A model generated the notes under the pieces. It was not told the origin of the DNA and searched no databases. It saw nothing but the letters and a program-made list of their open reading frames with translations. A program made the translations under genes and the position numbers. Of a stretch of DNA of 41,198 nucleotides, positions 1 through 8,158 are shown one piece after another (positions within the stretch are counted from its first letter, which is position 1; each line of letters starts with the position of its first letter). The DNA comes from Streptomyces albus subsp. chlorinus (GTDB lineage Bacteria > Actinomycetota > Actinomycetes > Streptomycetales > Streptomycetaceae): contig NZ_VJOK01000001.1 in NCBI RefSeq assembly GCF_013302895.1, positions 3,411,458 to 3,452,655 on the forward strand. The letters run 5' to 3'.

Positions 1-2
1 AA

Positions 3-1028
3 CACCACACACCGTCCCAGCCGATGCCCCAGCCCCAGCCCCAGCCGCAGCCCCACACGCCGCCACCGCCCCGGCACGCCCGGCCTCCCCAGCCCGCGCA
101 CCCGCACCCGGGGGCACAGCCGCAACCCCGGCCGCACGCCGCACCCCACCCGTCCCCCGGCCCGCAGCCCCAACCGCACCCGCACCCGCACCCGCACGGC
201 GACGGTGCCCCCGCACCGGGCGGCGCCGGGCCCGAGACCGGTCCCGACGCGGCGCCCGCCGCGCCCTCCGCTCCTGCCGCGCGGGGCACCCGCCCCCGCA
301 CCGGGTCGCCGATCATCGCGCCCGGTCTCCCCTCGGCGGCCGTCACGACCGTGCTGGCCGCGCTGCTCGCGGTCACCGCGCCGCTGGGCCAGGGAGCGCT
401 GACCGGTGCCGTGGTGCTGCTCCAGTTGCTGACGGCGGCGGGCTGGTACCGCCTCAACGGCATGTGGCCCGCCCGGCAGGGCATCGCGCTCGCGTTCGTG
501 GCGGGGCTGTCCGCCGACGCCGGGCTGCTGCTGACCGACGGCGACCGGGCGCCGGCGGTGCTGCTGGGGGCGACCGGGGTCTGGTGCGTCCTGTCGCTTG
601 TGCTGCAGTTGCGCAACAACTCCAGCCCCGACGAGCGTCTCTACGCCGTCACGGCGGGCTTCGCCGCGACCGGGCTGACCGTGCTGGCCGCAGGGCTGGT
701 CCCGGCCGAGCCGGAGGCCGTGACGCTGGGCGCCGCCGCCGTCGCGGGTGCGGCGCTGCTGCGCGCGGTGCCGCTGCCCGCGGTGCTCTCGCTCCTGCTC
801 GCGCTCGCCGCCGCGGCGGGCGCCGGGGTGGGAACGGCGCAGCTCAACGGGGTGGAACCGGCCACCGCCGCGCTGCTGGGCCTGGGGGCCGGGGTGTGCG
901 CGCTGGTGGGGCTGCGGGTGGCCAGTTACGACTGGCCCTCCCGTTTCGTCCACATGACGGCAGGTGTCGCGCTGCCCCTCACCCTGGCCACACCCGCCCT
1001 GGCCGTCCTGGGCGGCGTCCTGCTGTAG
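3..1028 (+). CDS. Integral membrane protein with Pro/His/Gln-rich N-terminus (5' end outside window)
   Basis: About 340 residues are visible. The first ~100 are low-complexity (Pro, Gln, His, then Ala/Pro) and come from short CCCCAG-like DNA repeats. From about residue 105 the protein is a chain of hydrophobic Ala/Leu/Val segments, about 7-8 membrane passes, with few charged loops. The frame is open to the window edge. The first in-frame ATG is at 24, but the residues before it have the same composition, so the true start probably lies upstream. I see no catalytic motif and do not recognise a family. A GC hairpin (1033-1055) follows the stop. The gene is real by codon bias; function is unknown. 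Confidence 0.7.
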   Translation, partial: HHTPSQPMPQPQPQPQPHTPPPPRHARPPQPAHPHPGAQPQPRPHAAPHPSPGPQPQPHPHPHPHGDGAPAPGGAGPETGPDAAPAAPSAPAARGTRPRTGSPIIAPGLPSAAVTTVLAALLAVTAPLGQGALTGAVVLLQLLTAAGWYRLNGMWPARQGIALAFVAGLSADAGLLLTDGDRAPAVLLGATGVWCVLSLVLQLRNNSSPDERLYAVTAGFAATGLTVLAAGLVPAEPEAVTLGAAAVAGAALLRAVPLPAVLSLLLALAAAAGAGVGTAQLNGVEPATAALLGLGAGVCALVGLRVASYDWPSRFVHMTAGVALPLTLATPALAVLGGVLL

Positions 1029-1032
1029 ACCG

Positions 1033-1055
1033 CCGCCCGGCGGCCGTCCGGGCGG
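1033..1055 (+). terminator. Hairpin after the membrane protein gene
   Basis: Arms CCGCCCGG and CCGGGCGG surround a 7-base loop, starting 4 bases after the stop. There is no T-run, as is common for Streptomyces terminators. Confidence 0.5.
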
Positions 1056-1125
1056 CCCGGACGGAACCGCGCGCAGCGGGTTACGCTCGCCGCTAGCCAG
1101 CCGACTCATGGGGGAAACGGACGCG

Positions 1126-1842
1126 ATGCGCGCACTACGCACGGTGCTTGTGATCCTGGTGGTACTCGCCGGGCTCTTCGTGGCGGCCGACCGGATCGCC
1201 GTCAACCTCGCCGAGGACGAGGTGGCCGAGAAGCTCAAGGCCCAGCTGGGCTCCGTCTCCTCCGGCGACCCGTCCGTCTCCATCGACGGCTTCCCCTTCC
1301 TGACCCAGGTCGCCGCCAAGGACCTGGACAAGGTCACGGTCGGGGTCGAGGGCGTGACGGCGTCGGCCGGCGGGCGCCAGGTGCGGCTGAGCGAGGTCAC
1401 GATGGAGGCGCACGACGTCGAGCTGAGCGGCGACTTCAGCTCGGCCGTCGCCGACCGGGCCACCGGCACCGTGCACCTGTCGTACGCGGACCTGACCAGG
1501 GCGGCGGACGACGGGGTCCGTGTCGGCTACGGCGGCACCAGCACGTCCGGCAAGGACCAGGTGAAGGTCACCGCCAGCGTGACCCTGCCGCTGGTCGGCC
1601 GGGCCGTCGAGCGCAGCGTCTACAGCACCGTGAGCGTCACGGGCGGCGACACGGTGCGGCTGCACGCCGACGAGGTGCCCGGTTCGAAGATCCCCGGCGT
1701 CGAGGCCGCCGTCCGCAAGAAGATCGACTTCGCCCGGACGATCAGCCAGCTGCCCGAGGGCCTGGAACTGACCAGGGTCGAGGCGGACAAGGACGGCGTG
1801 GACGTCTCCATGGAGGGCACCGGCGTCCGGCTGGCCGGCTGA
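1126..1842 (+). CDS. DUF2993 (LmeA-like) membrane-anchored protein
   Basis: 238 residues. One N-terminal hydrophobic segment (about residues 3-22, signal anchor) is followed by a soluble Val/Thr/Asp-rich extracytoplasmic domain carrying the pattern SIDGFPFLTQVAAKDL, characteristic of DUF2993 proteins. The mycobacterial member LmeA acts in cell-envelope mannan elongation; a role here is not known. ATG 1126 was chosen because the hydrophobic segment then starts at once and GGGGA lies about 11 bases upstream; an in-frame ATG at 1108 is the alternative. A TACGCT -10-like box lies at 1082-1087. Confidence 0.8.
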   Translation: MRALRTVLVILVVLAGLFVAADRIAVNLAEDEVAEKLKAQLGSVSSGDPSVSIDGFPFLTQVAAKDLDKVTVGVEGVTASAGGRQVRLSEVTMEAHDVELSGDFSSAVADRATGTVHLSYADLTRAADDGVRVGYGGTSTSGKDQVKVTASVTLPLVGRAVERSVYSTVSVTGGDTVRLHADEVPGSKIPGVEAAVRKKIDFARTISQLPEGLELTRVEADKDGVDVSMEGTGVRLAG

Positions 1843-2082
1843 CCCCCGAACCCTCCCGGTCCCGTGACCCCGGGCCCCCTCCTGGCCCCGTGCCCCAGCC
1901 CCTCCCGGTCCCGGTATCCGAGACGTCCTGGTCCGCGAGGCAGCCGGGCGCGGTGCCCCGCACCCGCGAACCCGCCCAGGACCCTCTCCCCAACCGCCCC
2001 CTGTCCCGTATGGCGGACACGGGCGTCTCAATACGCGGATCAGCGGTGACACGGCCCCGCCGTCGTCCTTACGATCGAGCCC

Positions 2083-2166
2083 ATGAAGCGACAGGCGGAC
2101 CTCACGAAGCGCCGGGCAGTGGACCTGTGCCGCATCGCCGCCATGCTCTGTCGCGGCTCCCGCTGA
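2083..2166 (+). CDS. Cysteine-containing leader peptide upstream of cysA
   Basis: A 27-codon ORF that begins MKRQADLTKRRAVDLCRIAA and ends with a second Cys in MLCRGSR. It matches the small Arg-rich, two-Cys 'putative leader peptides' that precede sulfur-assimilation genes in Streptomyces and other actinobacteria. Such peptides are thought to sense cysteinyl-tRNA supply through ribosome stalling. The Cys codons are 16 and 23. It ends 254 bases before cysA, and a very GC-rich hairpin (2253-2301) lies between. A weak inverted pair CGTAT/ATACG occurs about 65 bases upstream. Assignment rests on sequence pattern and position; attenuation is inferred. Confidence 0.75.
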   Translation: MKRQADLTKRRAVDLCRIAAMLCRGSR

Positions 2167-2252
2167 CGCGCTGACCGCCGCGTCCGCGCACACCCCCGCG
2201 GCGCCGCCCCGCGGCCTCCCCGCGCAGCGCGGCAGCCCTCGCGTACGTCCCC

Positions 2253-2301
2253 GCGCACCGTCCCGGCCGGCCGCCCCCCGGCGGCCGCCGGCACCGTGCG
2301 C
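2253..2301 (+). promoter_or_regulatory. GC-rich hairpin between leader peptide and cysA
   Basis: Inner arms CGGCCGCC (2268-2275) and GGCGGCCG (2280-2287) enclose a CCCC loop; outer arms GCGCAC (2253-2258) and GTGCGC (2296-2301) extend it. It is a candidate attenuator controlled by leader translation. No alternative antiterminator fold was worked out. Confidence 0.4.
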
Positions 2302-2420
2302 CCGACCCGTATCCGCGTCGAGACCCATCGGACCGCAGGGCAGCGGTGCGGTGCCGCAGCACCCGTACGCGATCCTCTTCGCCCTCCCCGCCGCATCCAT
2401 CCACCATGAGGAGAGACAGC

Positions 2421-3257
2421 ATGAGCCGCAGCGACGTTCTCGTCGACGCCGACTGGGTCGAGGCCCACCTCGACGACCCCAAGGTGGTGCTCGTCGAGGT
2501 GGACGAGGACACCTCGGCCTACGACAAGAACCACATCAAAAACGCGATCCGCATCGACTGGAAGCAGGACCTCCAGGACCCGGTGCGCCGCGACTTCGTG
2601 GACCAGGAGGGCTTCGAGAAGCTCCTGTCCGCCAAGGGCATCGCCAACGACGACACCGTCGTCCTCTACGGCGGCAACAACAACTGGTTCGCCGCCTACG
2701 CCTACTGGTACTTCAAGCTCTACGGCCACCAGGACGTGCGCCTCCTCGACGGCGGCCGCAAGAAGTGGGAGCTGGACTCCCGCGACCTGGTCGCCGAGGT
2801 CCCCGAGCGCCCGGCCACCTCGTACAAGGCCAAGCCGCAGGACACCTCCATCCGCGCCTTCCGCGACGAGGTCGTCGACGCCATCGGCACCAAGAACCTG
2901 GTGGACGTGCGCTCCCCCGACGAGTTCAGCGGCAAGCTGCTCGCCCCCGCCCACCTGCCCCAGGAGCAGTCGCAGCGTCCCGGGCACGTGCCCAGCGCGC
3001 GCAACATCCCCTGGTCCAAGTCGGCCAACGACGACGGCACCTTCAAGTCCGACGACGAGCTGAAGGAGCTGTACCAGGCCGAGGGCGTGGACCTGGGCAA
3101 GGACACCATCGCCTACTGCCGCATCGGTGAGCGCTCCGCGCACACCTGGTTCGTGCTGCACGAGCTGCTGGGCCAGGAGAACGTCAAGAACTACGACGGC
3201 TCCTGGACCGAGTACGGCTCCCTCGTCGGCGTGCCCGTCGAGCTGGGCTCCAACTGA
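2421..3257 (+). CDS. cysA: Thiosulfate sulfurtransferase (tandem rhodanese domains)
   Basis: 278 residues, the usual length of two-domain actinobacterial rhodaneses. The N-terminal inactive domain runs to about residue 140. The C-terminal domain (about 150-278) carries the active-site loop YCRIGERSAHTW with catalytic Cys233. The enzyme moves sulfane sulfur from thiosulfate to a thiophilic acceptor such as cyanide or a protein thiol. ATG 2421 follows GAGGAGAG by 5 bases; an in-frame ATG at 2406 overlaps that site and is less likely. Downstream, DUF1416 (33 bases away) is its conserved partner, and DsrE follows. The upstream leader peptide suggests control by cysteine supply. Confidence 0.92.
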   Translation: MSRSDVLVDADWVEAHLDDPKVVLVEVDEDTSAYDKNHIKNAIRIDWKQDLQDPVRRDFVDQEGFEKLLSAKGIANDDTVVLYGGNNNWFAAYAYWYFKLYGHQDVRLLDGGRKKWELDSRDLVAEVPERPATSYKAKPQDTSIRAFRDEVVDAIGTKNLVDVRSPDEFSGKLLAPAHLPQEQSQRPGHVPSARNIPWSKSANDDGTFKSDDELKELYQAEGVDLGKDTIAYCRIGERSAHTWFVLHELLGQENVKNYDGSWTEYGSLVGVPVELGSN

Positions 3258-3289
3258 CCACACACGACGCACCGAGGGAGAACACCACC

Positions 3290-3577
3290 ATGTGCGGAGC
3301 ACAGGCAGGCGGCCCGGACGCCTCCACCATCAAGCCCGGCGAGACGACCATCCAGGGCAGCGTCACCCGTGACGGCGAGCCCGTCACCGGGTACGTCCGT
3401 CTCCTGGACTCCACCGGGGAGTTCACCGCGGAGGTGCCCACCTCCGCGACGGGACAGTTCCGCTTCTACGCCGCCGAGGGCACCTGGACCGTCCGCGCGC
3501 TGGTGCCCGGCGCCACCGCCGACCGCACGGTCGTCGCCCGCGACGGCGGCCTGGCCGAGGTCTCCATCGCGGTCTGA
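3290..3577 (+). CDS. DUF1416 protein, partner of thiosulfate sulfurtransferase
   Basis: 95 residues, beginning MCGAQAGGPDAS and followed by a beta-rich domain resembling a transthyretin/carboxypeptidase-regulatory fold (VRLLDSTGEFTAEVPTS, GQFRFYAAEGTWTVRALVPG). Members almost always sit directly after the rhodanese gene in actinobacteria and are sometimes labelled sulfur-carrier-like. Cys2 is the only Cys. GAGGGAG lies about 9 bases before the ATG. It is probably cotranscribed with cysA. The biochemical role is unknown; the pairing is the main clue. Confidence 0.85.
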   Translation: MCGAQAGGPDASTIKPGETTIQGSVTRDGEPVTGYVRLLDSTGEFTAEVPTSATGQFRFYAAEGTWTVRALVPGATADRTVVARDGGLAEVSIAV

Positions 3578-3586
3578 CCCCTCGGA

Positions 3587-3646
3587 TCGCGGGCAGGCGT
3601 TCCGTCCCCGGGCTCTTCGGGCAGGGGAAGGAACGCCTGCCCGCGA
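3587..3646 (+). terminator. Strong hairpin ending the cysA-DUF1416 operon
   Basis: Perfect 17-bp arms, 3587-3603 (TCGCGGGCAGGCGTTCC) and 3630-3646, enclose a 26-base loop. It begins 9 bases after the DUF1416 stop and ends shortly before the DsrE -10 box. Confidence 0.75.
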
Positions 3647-3670
3647 CAGGGGAAACGTAGGCTTGGTCCC

Positions 3671-4042
3671 ATGAGCAATCGCAGCAAGCTCGTCATCAAG
3701 GTGACCGCGGGGGCGGACGCCCCCGAGAGGTGCTCGCAGGCGTTCACGGTGGCGTCCGTGGCGGCGGCCAGCGGCACGGAGGTCAGCCTGTGGCTGACGG
3801 GCGAGTCGGCCTGGTTCGCCCTCCCCGGCCGCGCCGAGGAGTTCGAGCTGCCGCACGCGGCGCCGCTGCCCGATCTGATGGCCGCCATCCAGGGGGGCGG
3901 CGGCCGCATCACGCTGTGCACCCAGTGCGCCGCCCGCCGGGGCATCGAGGAGAAGGACGTCGTCGAGGGGGTCCGGATCGCGGGCGCCCAGGTCTTCGTC
4001 AGCGAGATCATGCCGGAGGGCGTGCAGGCCCTCGTCTACTGA
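3671..4042 (+). CDS. DsrE-family protein
   Basis: 123 residues. The N-terminal KLVIKVTAGADAPERCSQAF and the central ASGTEVSLWLTGESAW fit the DsrE/DsrF-like alpha/beta fold. A CTQC motif (Cys83, Cys86) and the closing HR-like segment IAGAQVFVSEIMPEGVQALVY are also typical. DsrE-like proteins relay sulfur as persulfides, so placement after rhodanese and DUF1416 suggests a sulfur-handling set. It has its own promoter: TAGGCT (3658-3663) ends 7 bases before the ATG and there is no ribosome-binding site, so the mRNA is probably leaderless. The substrate is unknown. Confidence 0.82.
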   Translation: MSNRSKLVIKVTAGADAPERCSQAFTVASVAAASGTEVSLWLTGESAWFALPGRAEEFELPHAAPLPDLMAAIQGGGGRITLCTQCAARRGIEEKDVVEGVRIAGAQVFVSEIMPEGVQALVY

Positions 4043-4122
4043 GCGGCCCTCGGGAGGCCGCCCCGCACGGCGGCGACTAGACTCGGTCGGGTCACCGAAC
4101 ACCGCGCAAGGAGAGCAGCCCC

Positions 4123-4224
4123 GTGCTTGAGGCATTCTTCACCGCCCTGATGGTCCTGGTCTGCATCGGCACCGTGGCCTTCGCCGGGCTGACGTTCAAG
4201 AAGCTGTACCAGGGCCAGCGCTGA
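4123..4224 (+). CDS. Small single-pass membrane protein
   Basis: 33 residues from GTG: LEAFFTALMVLVCIGTVAFA and then GLTFKKLYQGQR. A single hydrophobic helix is followed by a short basic tail, so it should insert with the tail in the cytoplasm. AAGGAGAG (4108-4115) lies 7 bases before the start, which makes translation very credible. It sits 37 bases before the nitrobindin gene and may be cotranscribed. I know of no assigned function. Confidence 0.75.
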   Translation: MLEAFFTALMVLVCIGTVAFAGLTFKKLYQGQR

Positions 4225-4261
4225 CGCGCCCGCCGCCGCCCCTCGACCGACTGAGCCCACC

Positions 4262-4825
4262 ATGATCGAGATTCCGTCCGACCTCGCCCCGGACCTCGTC
4301 CCCCTCGCGTTCCTCCTCGGCAACTGGACAGGCGCCGGGGTCGCCGAGTTCACGGAAGGGGACAAGTGCAACTTCGGGCAGGAAGTCACCTTCACCCATG
4401 ACGGCCGGGACTTCCTGGAGTACTTCTCGCACACCTGGGAGCTGGACGCGGAGGGCAAAAAGGTCCGTCCCCTGGAGACCGAGACGGGCTACTGGCGGGT
4501 CGACAAGGAGCGCAAGGTCGAGGTCGTGATGATCCGCGACCAGGGCATCGCCGAGGTCTGGTACGGCGAGCTGGCCGAGAAGAAGCCGCAGATCGATCTG
4601 GCCACCGACGCCGTGGCGCGCACGGCCGCCGCGGATGAGTACACCGGTGGGAAGCGGCTGTACGGCTATGTGAACGGCGATCTGATGTGGGTGGGCGAGA
4701 AGGCCACCCCGGGGAAGCCGCTGCGGCCCTACATGTCGGCACACCTGAAGAAGGTCGTCGACCCCAAGGAATGGGCCAAGGACGTGGTGGACCTCCCGGA
4801 CGACGGGATCGCCTTCTTCCGCTGA
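4262..4825 (+). CDS. Nitrobindin-like heme beta-barrel protein (DUF1794/FABP-like)
   Basis: 187 residues. The GNWTGAG signature (residues 20-26) is the G-x-W-x-G-x-G motif of nitrobindins (THAP4 C-terminal-like, lipocalin-type barrels). The late His in MSAHLKKV fits the proximal heme ligand position. Ferric nitrobindins bind NO and isomerise peroxynitrite to nitrate; this protein may therefore detoxify reactive nitrogen in the cytosol. It follows the mini membrane protein and closes the sulfur/redox group. No clear ribosome-binding site precedes the ATG, so coupling to the upstream gene is possible. Confidence 0.82.
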   Translation: MIEIPSDLAPDLVPLAFLLGNWTGAGVAEFTEGDKCNFGQEVTFTHDGRDFLEYFSHTWELDAEGKKVRPLETETGYWRVDKERKVEVVMIRDQGIAEVWYGELAEKKPQIDLATDAVARTAAADEYTGGKRLYGYVNGDLMWVGEKATPGKPLRPYMSAHLKKVVDPKEWAKDVVDLPDDGIAFFR

Positions 4826-5146
4826 GAGCGAAGGACGGCGGTCCGCTTCTCGTCTCAGAGCTGTCACGAATGTGGAGACTGTGGAATAGCGGTTCCTCCG
4901 CGCCGTCCCACTGAGCACCCTCCGGCCCGCCTCCGCCGGGAGAAGCGCCTGCTCAGAGCCCCTCCCCTACGCTGCCGAGCGGCTCGGTCACCTCGGGTGA
5001 CGAGTGCTAATGCGTGCCCCTGAGTGATAAGAATGGCGTAAATCCATTCACCGGCACGAGCGCCGGCGAAGTCCGGCCGCGGCCGCACGCCATGCCGCCG
5101 GGGCCGCCCAAGGCGCTCGGCCGCCCAACGGGGAAAAGGCTCTTCA
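4826..5146. other. Gene-free stretch with presumed promoter of the surface-protein gene
   Basis: About 320 bases. The only notable feature is a relatively AT-rich pocket near 5005-5055, which probably holds the promoter of the gene at 5147. No convincing -35/-10 pair, hairpin or small gene with a ribosome-binding site was found. Confidence 0.4.
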
Positions 5147-5935
5147 GTGAATCGTTCTCGTCTCACCTCCGCCACCGCATCCGTCGCCCTCCTCGGCGGC
5201 CTGGCGGCCACTCAGCTGGCCGGCGCGGCAGGCGCGTTCGCGTACGACAGCGGTGCCGAGATGAACGTCGGCCTGACGTCGAGCATCCTCTTCGACAAGA
5301 ACTCCGGCCGCGTCCTGGGCGACGGCATCGGCGGCAACTTCGGCAACCACGGGCCGGAGGCCGGCAAGGCCACCGTCACGGTGACCGCCGTCAAGAACGT
5401 CCGCTTCACGGCCAAGCCCAAGATCGACAAGGGCACCGTGAAGTCGTGGAACGCCAAGACCGTCGTCATCGAGGCGAACCTCGCCGCGAACGGCGACGAG
5501 CTGGAGAACATGGACCTGCCGGCCAGCCTGTCCGGCAAGAAGCAGACCCTGCGCGCCGAGATCAAGAGCGACAAGCCCGACCCGGACACCAGCAACAACA
5601 CGGTCACCCAGACCTACAGCGTGGACGCCACCCGTCCCAAGCCCACCGGGAAGCCGACCGCCAAGCCCACACAGAAGCCCACCGCGAAGCCCACCGCCAA
5701 GCCCTCCCACGAGCCGACCGGCAAGCCCACCAGCAAGCCCGGTGACGACTCCTCCGAGGCCAACACCCCGGCGCCCGCCGGTGGTTCCGACAAGAGCAAC
5801 GGCAGCGGCGGCGACCTCGCCGAGACCGGCGGCGGCTCCAACACCCCGCTGCTCGTCGGCGGCGCCGGCGCCCTCGTGGTGATCGGCGGCGCGGCCGTCT
5901 TCCTGGCCCGCCGCAAGAAGGCCGGCCAGAACTGA
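5147..5935 (+). CDS. Sortase-anchored surface protein with Pro/Thr/Lys repeat stalk
   Basis: 262 residues from GTG. The order is: Sec signal peptide (MNRSRLT, then a hydrophobic core ending in AGAFAYD); an extracellular domain (about 32-160); a KPT/KPTAKPT repeat region (about 162-200) likely spanning the wall; and the sorting signal LAETG at about residue 225, followed by a hydrophobic helix and the basic tail ARRKKAGQN. LAXTG is the class E sortase motif of Streptomyces. GGGGAAAAGG lies 7 bases before the start. The head domain is not recognised. The stalk is one of the window's in-frame tandem repeats. A strong terminator follows. Confidence 0.85.
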   Translation: MNRSRLTSATASVALLGGLAATQLAGAAGAFAYDSGAEMNVGLTSSILFDKNSGRVLGDGIGGNFGNHGPEAGKATVTVTAVKNVRFTAKPKIDKGTVKSWNAKTVVIEANLAANGDELENMDLPASLSGKKQTLRAEIKSDKPDPDTSNNTVTQTYSVDATRPKPTGKPTAKPTQKPTAKPTAKPSHEPTGKPTSKPGDDSSEANTPAPAGGSDKSNGSGGDLAETGGGSNTPLLVGGAGALVVIGGAAVFLARRKKAGQN

Positions 5936-5969
5936 CACACCGAGCCGCACATCCCACATTCCGGTAGGG

Positions 5970-6004
5970 GCGGGTCCGGGTGCCACGGGGGCACCCGGAC
6001 CCGC
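5970..6004 (+). terminator. Terminator between surface protein gene and nur
   Basis: Perfect 14-bp arms (5970-5983 GCGGGTCCGGGTGC and 5991-6004) with a 7-base loop, just upstream of the nur -10 box. Confidence 0.75.
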
Positions 6005-6025
6005 GCCGCTTCTACACTGGACCCC

Positions 6026-6472
6026 GTGGCTACCACCGACTGGCAGAGCGATCTTCGGGCGCGCGGATACCGGCTCACCCCGCAGCGCCAGCTCGTGCTG
6101 GAGGCCGTGGACAAACTGGAGCACTCCACCCCGGACGACATCCTCGCCGAGGTGCGCCGTACGGCCGGCAGCGTCAACATCTCGACCGTCTACCGCACGC
6201 TGGAGCTGCTGGAGGAGCTGGGCCTGGTCTCCCACGCCCACCTCGGCCACGGCGCCCCCACCTACCACCTCGCCGACCGGCACCACCACATGCACCTGGT
6301 CTGCCGGGACTGCACGGAGGTGATCGAGGCGGACCTGTCGGTCGCCGAGCCGTTCACCGCCGTCCTGCGCGAGCGCTTCGGCTTCGACACCGACATGAAG
6401 CACTTCGCCATCTTCGGCCGGTGCGCCGGGTGCGCGGCCAAGGCCGATGAGACAGAGGGCGGCCCGTCGTAG
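6026..6472 (+). CDS. nur: Nickel-responsive Fur-family repressor Nur
   Basis: 148 residues: Fur winged helix (YRLTPQRQLVLEAV, NISTVYRTLELLEELGLV) and dimerisation domain. His70, His72, His88 and His90 match the nickel-site ligands described for Streptomyces coelicolor Nur, and the region SHAHLGHGAPTYHLADRHHH is as I recall it for that protein. Nur with Ni represses Fe-superoxide dismutase and nickel uptake genes. CxxC pairs are present (CRDC at 93-96; CAGC near the end). TACACT (6013-6018) lies 7 bases before the GTG start and there is no ribosome-binding site: leaderless. Its TAG stop also forms the start of the ygfZ -10 box. Confidence 0.88.
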   Translation: MATTDWQSDLRARGYRLTPQRQLVLEAVDKLEHSTPDDILAEVRRTAGSVNISTVYRTLELLEELGLVSHAHLGHGAPTYHLADRHHHMHLVCRDCTEVIEADLSVAEPFTAVLRERFGFDTDMKHFAIFGRCAGCAAKADETEGGPS

Positions 6473-6481
6473 GCTGGGCAC

Positions 6482-7492
6482 ATGTCCTCCAGCAGCCCGA
6501 GCGACAGCTCCGCCCCCGTTCCCAGTCCCCTGCTCACGCTGCCGGGCGCCGTCGCCGCCGAAGCCCCCGACGAGGGCGTCGCGGCACACTACGGCGACCT
6601 GTTCAAGGAGCAGCGCGCCCTCGCCGACGGCACCGGATTCGTCGACCTCTCGCACCGCGGCGTGGTCACCGTCTCCGGCGCTGACCGGCTCTCCTGGCTG
6701 CATCTGCTGCTCACCCAGCACGTGGAGCAGCTCCCGCCCGGCCAGGCCACCGAGGCGCTGATCCTCTCCGCCAACGGGCACATCGAGCAGGCGCTCCAGC
6801 TCGTGGACGACGGGACGACGGTGTGGATGCACACCGAACCCGGCAAGCAGGGCGAGCTGATCGCCTACCTGGAGAGCATGCGGTTCTTCTACCGCGTCGA
6901 GATCGCCGACCGGACCGCCGAGGCCGCCCTCGTCCACCTGCCCGCCGGCTCCATCGCCGAGGTGCCCGGCAGTGTCCTTGCCGTACGGGAGACCCCGCAC
7001 GGGCGGGACCTGTTCCTGCCGCGCGGGGAGCTGACGGAGTTCGCCGCCTCGCACGGCCCGGCGATCGGCGTGCTGGCCCACGAGGCGCTGCGCGTCGAGG
7101 CCCGGCGCCCGCGCCTCGGCCGGGAGACCGACCACCGCACGATCCCCCACGAGGTGGGCTGGATCGGCTCCGCCGTGCATCTGGACAAGGGCTGCTACCG
7201 CGGACAGGAGACCGTCGCCCGCGTCCACAACCTGGGGAAACCGCCGCGCCGGCTGGTCTTCCTGCACCTGGACGGCAGTGAGGTGCGGCTGCCCGTGCAC
7301 GGCGACGCGGTGCGGCTCGCCGCCGGGGGCGTGGAGGGGCGGCAGCTCGGCTTCGTCACCACCTCCGCCCGCCACCACGAGCTGGGGCCGATCGCCCTCG
7401 CCCTGGTCAAGCGGAACGTCGACCCGGACGCGGAGCTGATCGTCGGCCCCGACGCCACCGCCGCCGCGCAGGAAGTGGTGGTCGCCCCCTAG
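6482..7492 (+). CDS. ygfZ: YgfZ/GcvT-domain folate-binding Fe-S cluster assembly factor
   Basis: 336 residues. The family signature K-G-C-Y-x-G-Q-E (DKGCYRGQETVARVHNLGK, about residues 235-253) includes the conserved Cys. The N-terminal part is aminomethyltransferase-like. YgfZ proteins use a folate to help build or repair certain Fe-S enzymes. It lies 9 bases after nur. TAGGCT (6470-6475) overlaps the nur stop and ends 6 bases before the ATG, so it can be transcribed alone as a leaderless mRNA. It converges with dtd across a terminator. Confidence 0.88.
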   Translation: MSSSSPSDSSAPVPSPLLTLPGAVAAEAPDEGVAAHYGDLFKEQRALADGTGFVDLSHRGVVTVSGADRLSWLHLLLTQHVEQLPPGQATEALILSANGHIEQALQLVDDGTTVWMHTEPGKQGELIAYLESMRFFYRVEIADRTAEAALVHLPAGSIAEVPGSVLAVRETPHGRDLFLPRGELTEFAASHGPAIGVLAHEALRVEARRPRLGRETDHRTIPHEVGWIGSAVHLDKGCYRGQETVARVHNLGKPPRRLVFLHLDGSEVRLPVHGDAVRLAAGGVEGRQLGFVTTSARHHELGPIALALVKRNVDPDAELIVGPDATAAAQEVVVAP

Positions 7493-7498
7493 CGGCAC

Positions 7499-7524
7499 CG
7501 GACGGGCCGGTGCCGGCCCGTCCG
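7499..7524. terminator. Bidirectional terminator between ygfZ and dtd
   Basis: 12-bp arms (CGGACGGGCCGG and CCGGCCCGTCCG) separated by TG. It lies between two converging genes. Confidence 0.75.
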
Positions 7525-7570
7525 TCCGTACCGTTGTCCGTCCGTACCCGCCCCGGGGCCGGGGAACGGC

Positions 7571-7996
7571 TCAGACCTCCAGCAGGACCGTGAAGGGGCC
7601 GTCGTTCGTCAGCGCCACCTTCATGTCGGCGCCGAACTCCCCGGTGGCGACCTCGGCCCCCAACTCCCGCAGCCGGGCGACGACTTCGTCCACCAGCGGC
7701 TCGGCCACCCGTCCGGGCGCGGCCCCGTTCCACGTGGGCCGCCTCCCCTTCCGCGCGTCACCGTAGAGAGTGAACTGGCTGATCACCAGCAGCGGCGCCC
7801 CGGTGTCCGAACAGGACTTCTCCCCGTGCAGGACGCGCACCGACCACAGCTTCCGCGCCAGCTGGGCCGCCTTCTCCTTCGTGTCGTCGTGCGTGACTCC
7901 GACCAGCACGCACAGGCCCTCACCGACTATCCGACCAACGGTGCGCCCCTCCACGGTGACGCTCGCGCCGTCCACTCTCTGCACCACTGCTCGCAT
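7571..7996 (-). CDS. dtd: D-aminoacyl-tRNA deacylase
   Basis: 141 residues, typical DTD length. [15 protein letters not shown] at the N-terminus, the [17 protein letters not shown] motif and the C-terminal [11 protein letters not shown] carrying the cross-subunit Gly-cisPro are all present. The enzyme hydrolyses D-amino acids (and glycine from mischarged tRNA-Ala) from tRNA in the cytosol as a dimer. ATG 7996 was chosen because family members start MRAVVQRV; an ATG in MGGMRAV just upstream is less likely. It diverges from rsiG. Confidence 0.92.
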   Translation of the reverse strand: MRAVVQRVDGASVTVEGRTVGRIVGEGLCVLVGVTHDDTKEKAAQLARKLWSVRVLHGEKSCSDTGAPLLVISQFTLYGDARKGRRPTWNGAAPGRVAEPLVDEVVARLRELGAEVATGEFGADMKVALTNDGPFTVLLEV

Positions 7997-8158
7997 GCCG
8001 CCCATGATGCCGTGCCGCTGTCCGGCCGAACGCGGGGCCGCCGTACGGGGTGGGAGGCGGTGCACGCGACCGGCACGGAGTGGCACGATGCGCACACGCG
8101 GTGCGTTCAGCAGTACCGCACGAGCTACCGCGCAATGGGGATGAGGGGACACAAGCCC

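Noticed and set aside
4867..4914. 15-codon ORF starting MWRLWNSG before the surface protein gene
   Set aside because: No ribosome-binding site and no resemblance to known leader peptides; the region is better explained as promoter DNA.
5144..7498. Very long minus-strand open frame (784 codons) across the surface protein, nur and ygfZ genes
   Set aside because: A shadow of high-GC coding DNA: the plus-strand genes have recognisable families and third-position GC bias, and the antisense product has no recognisable domain.
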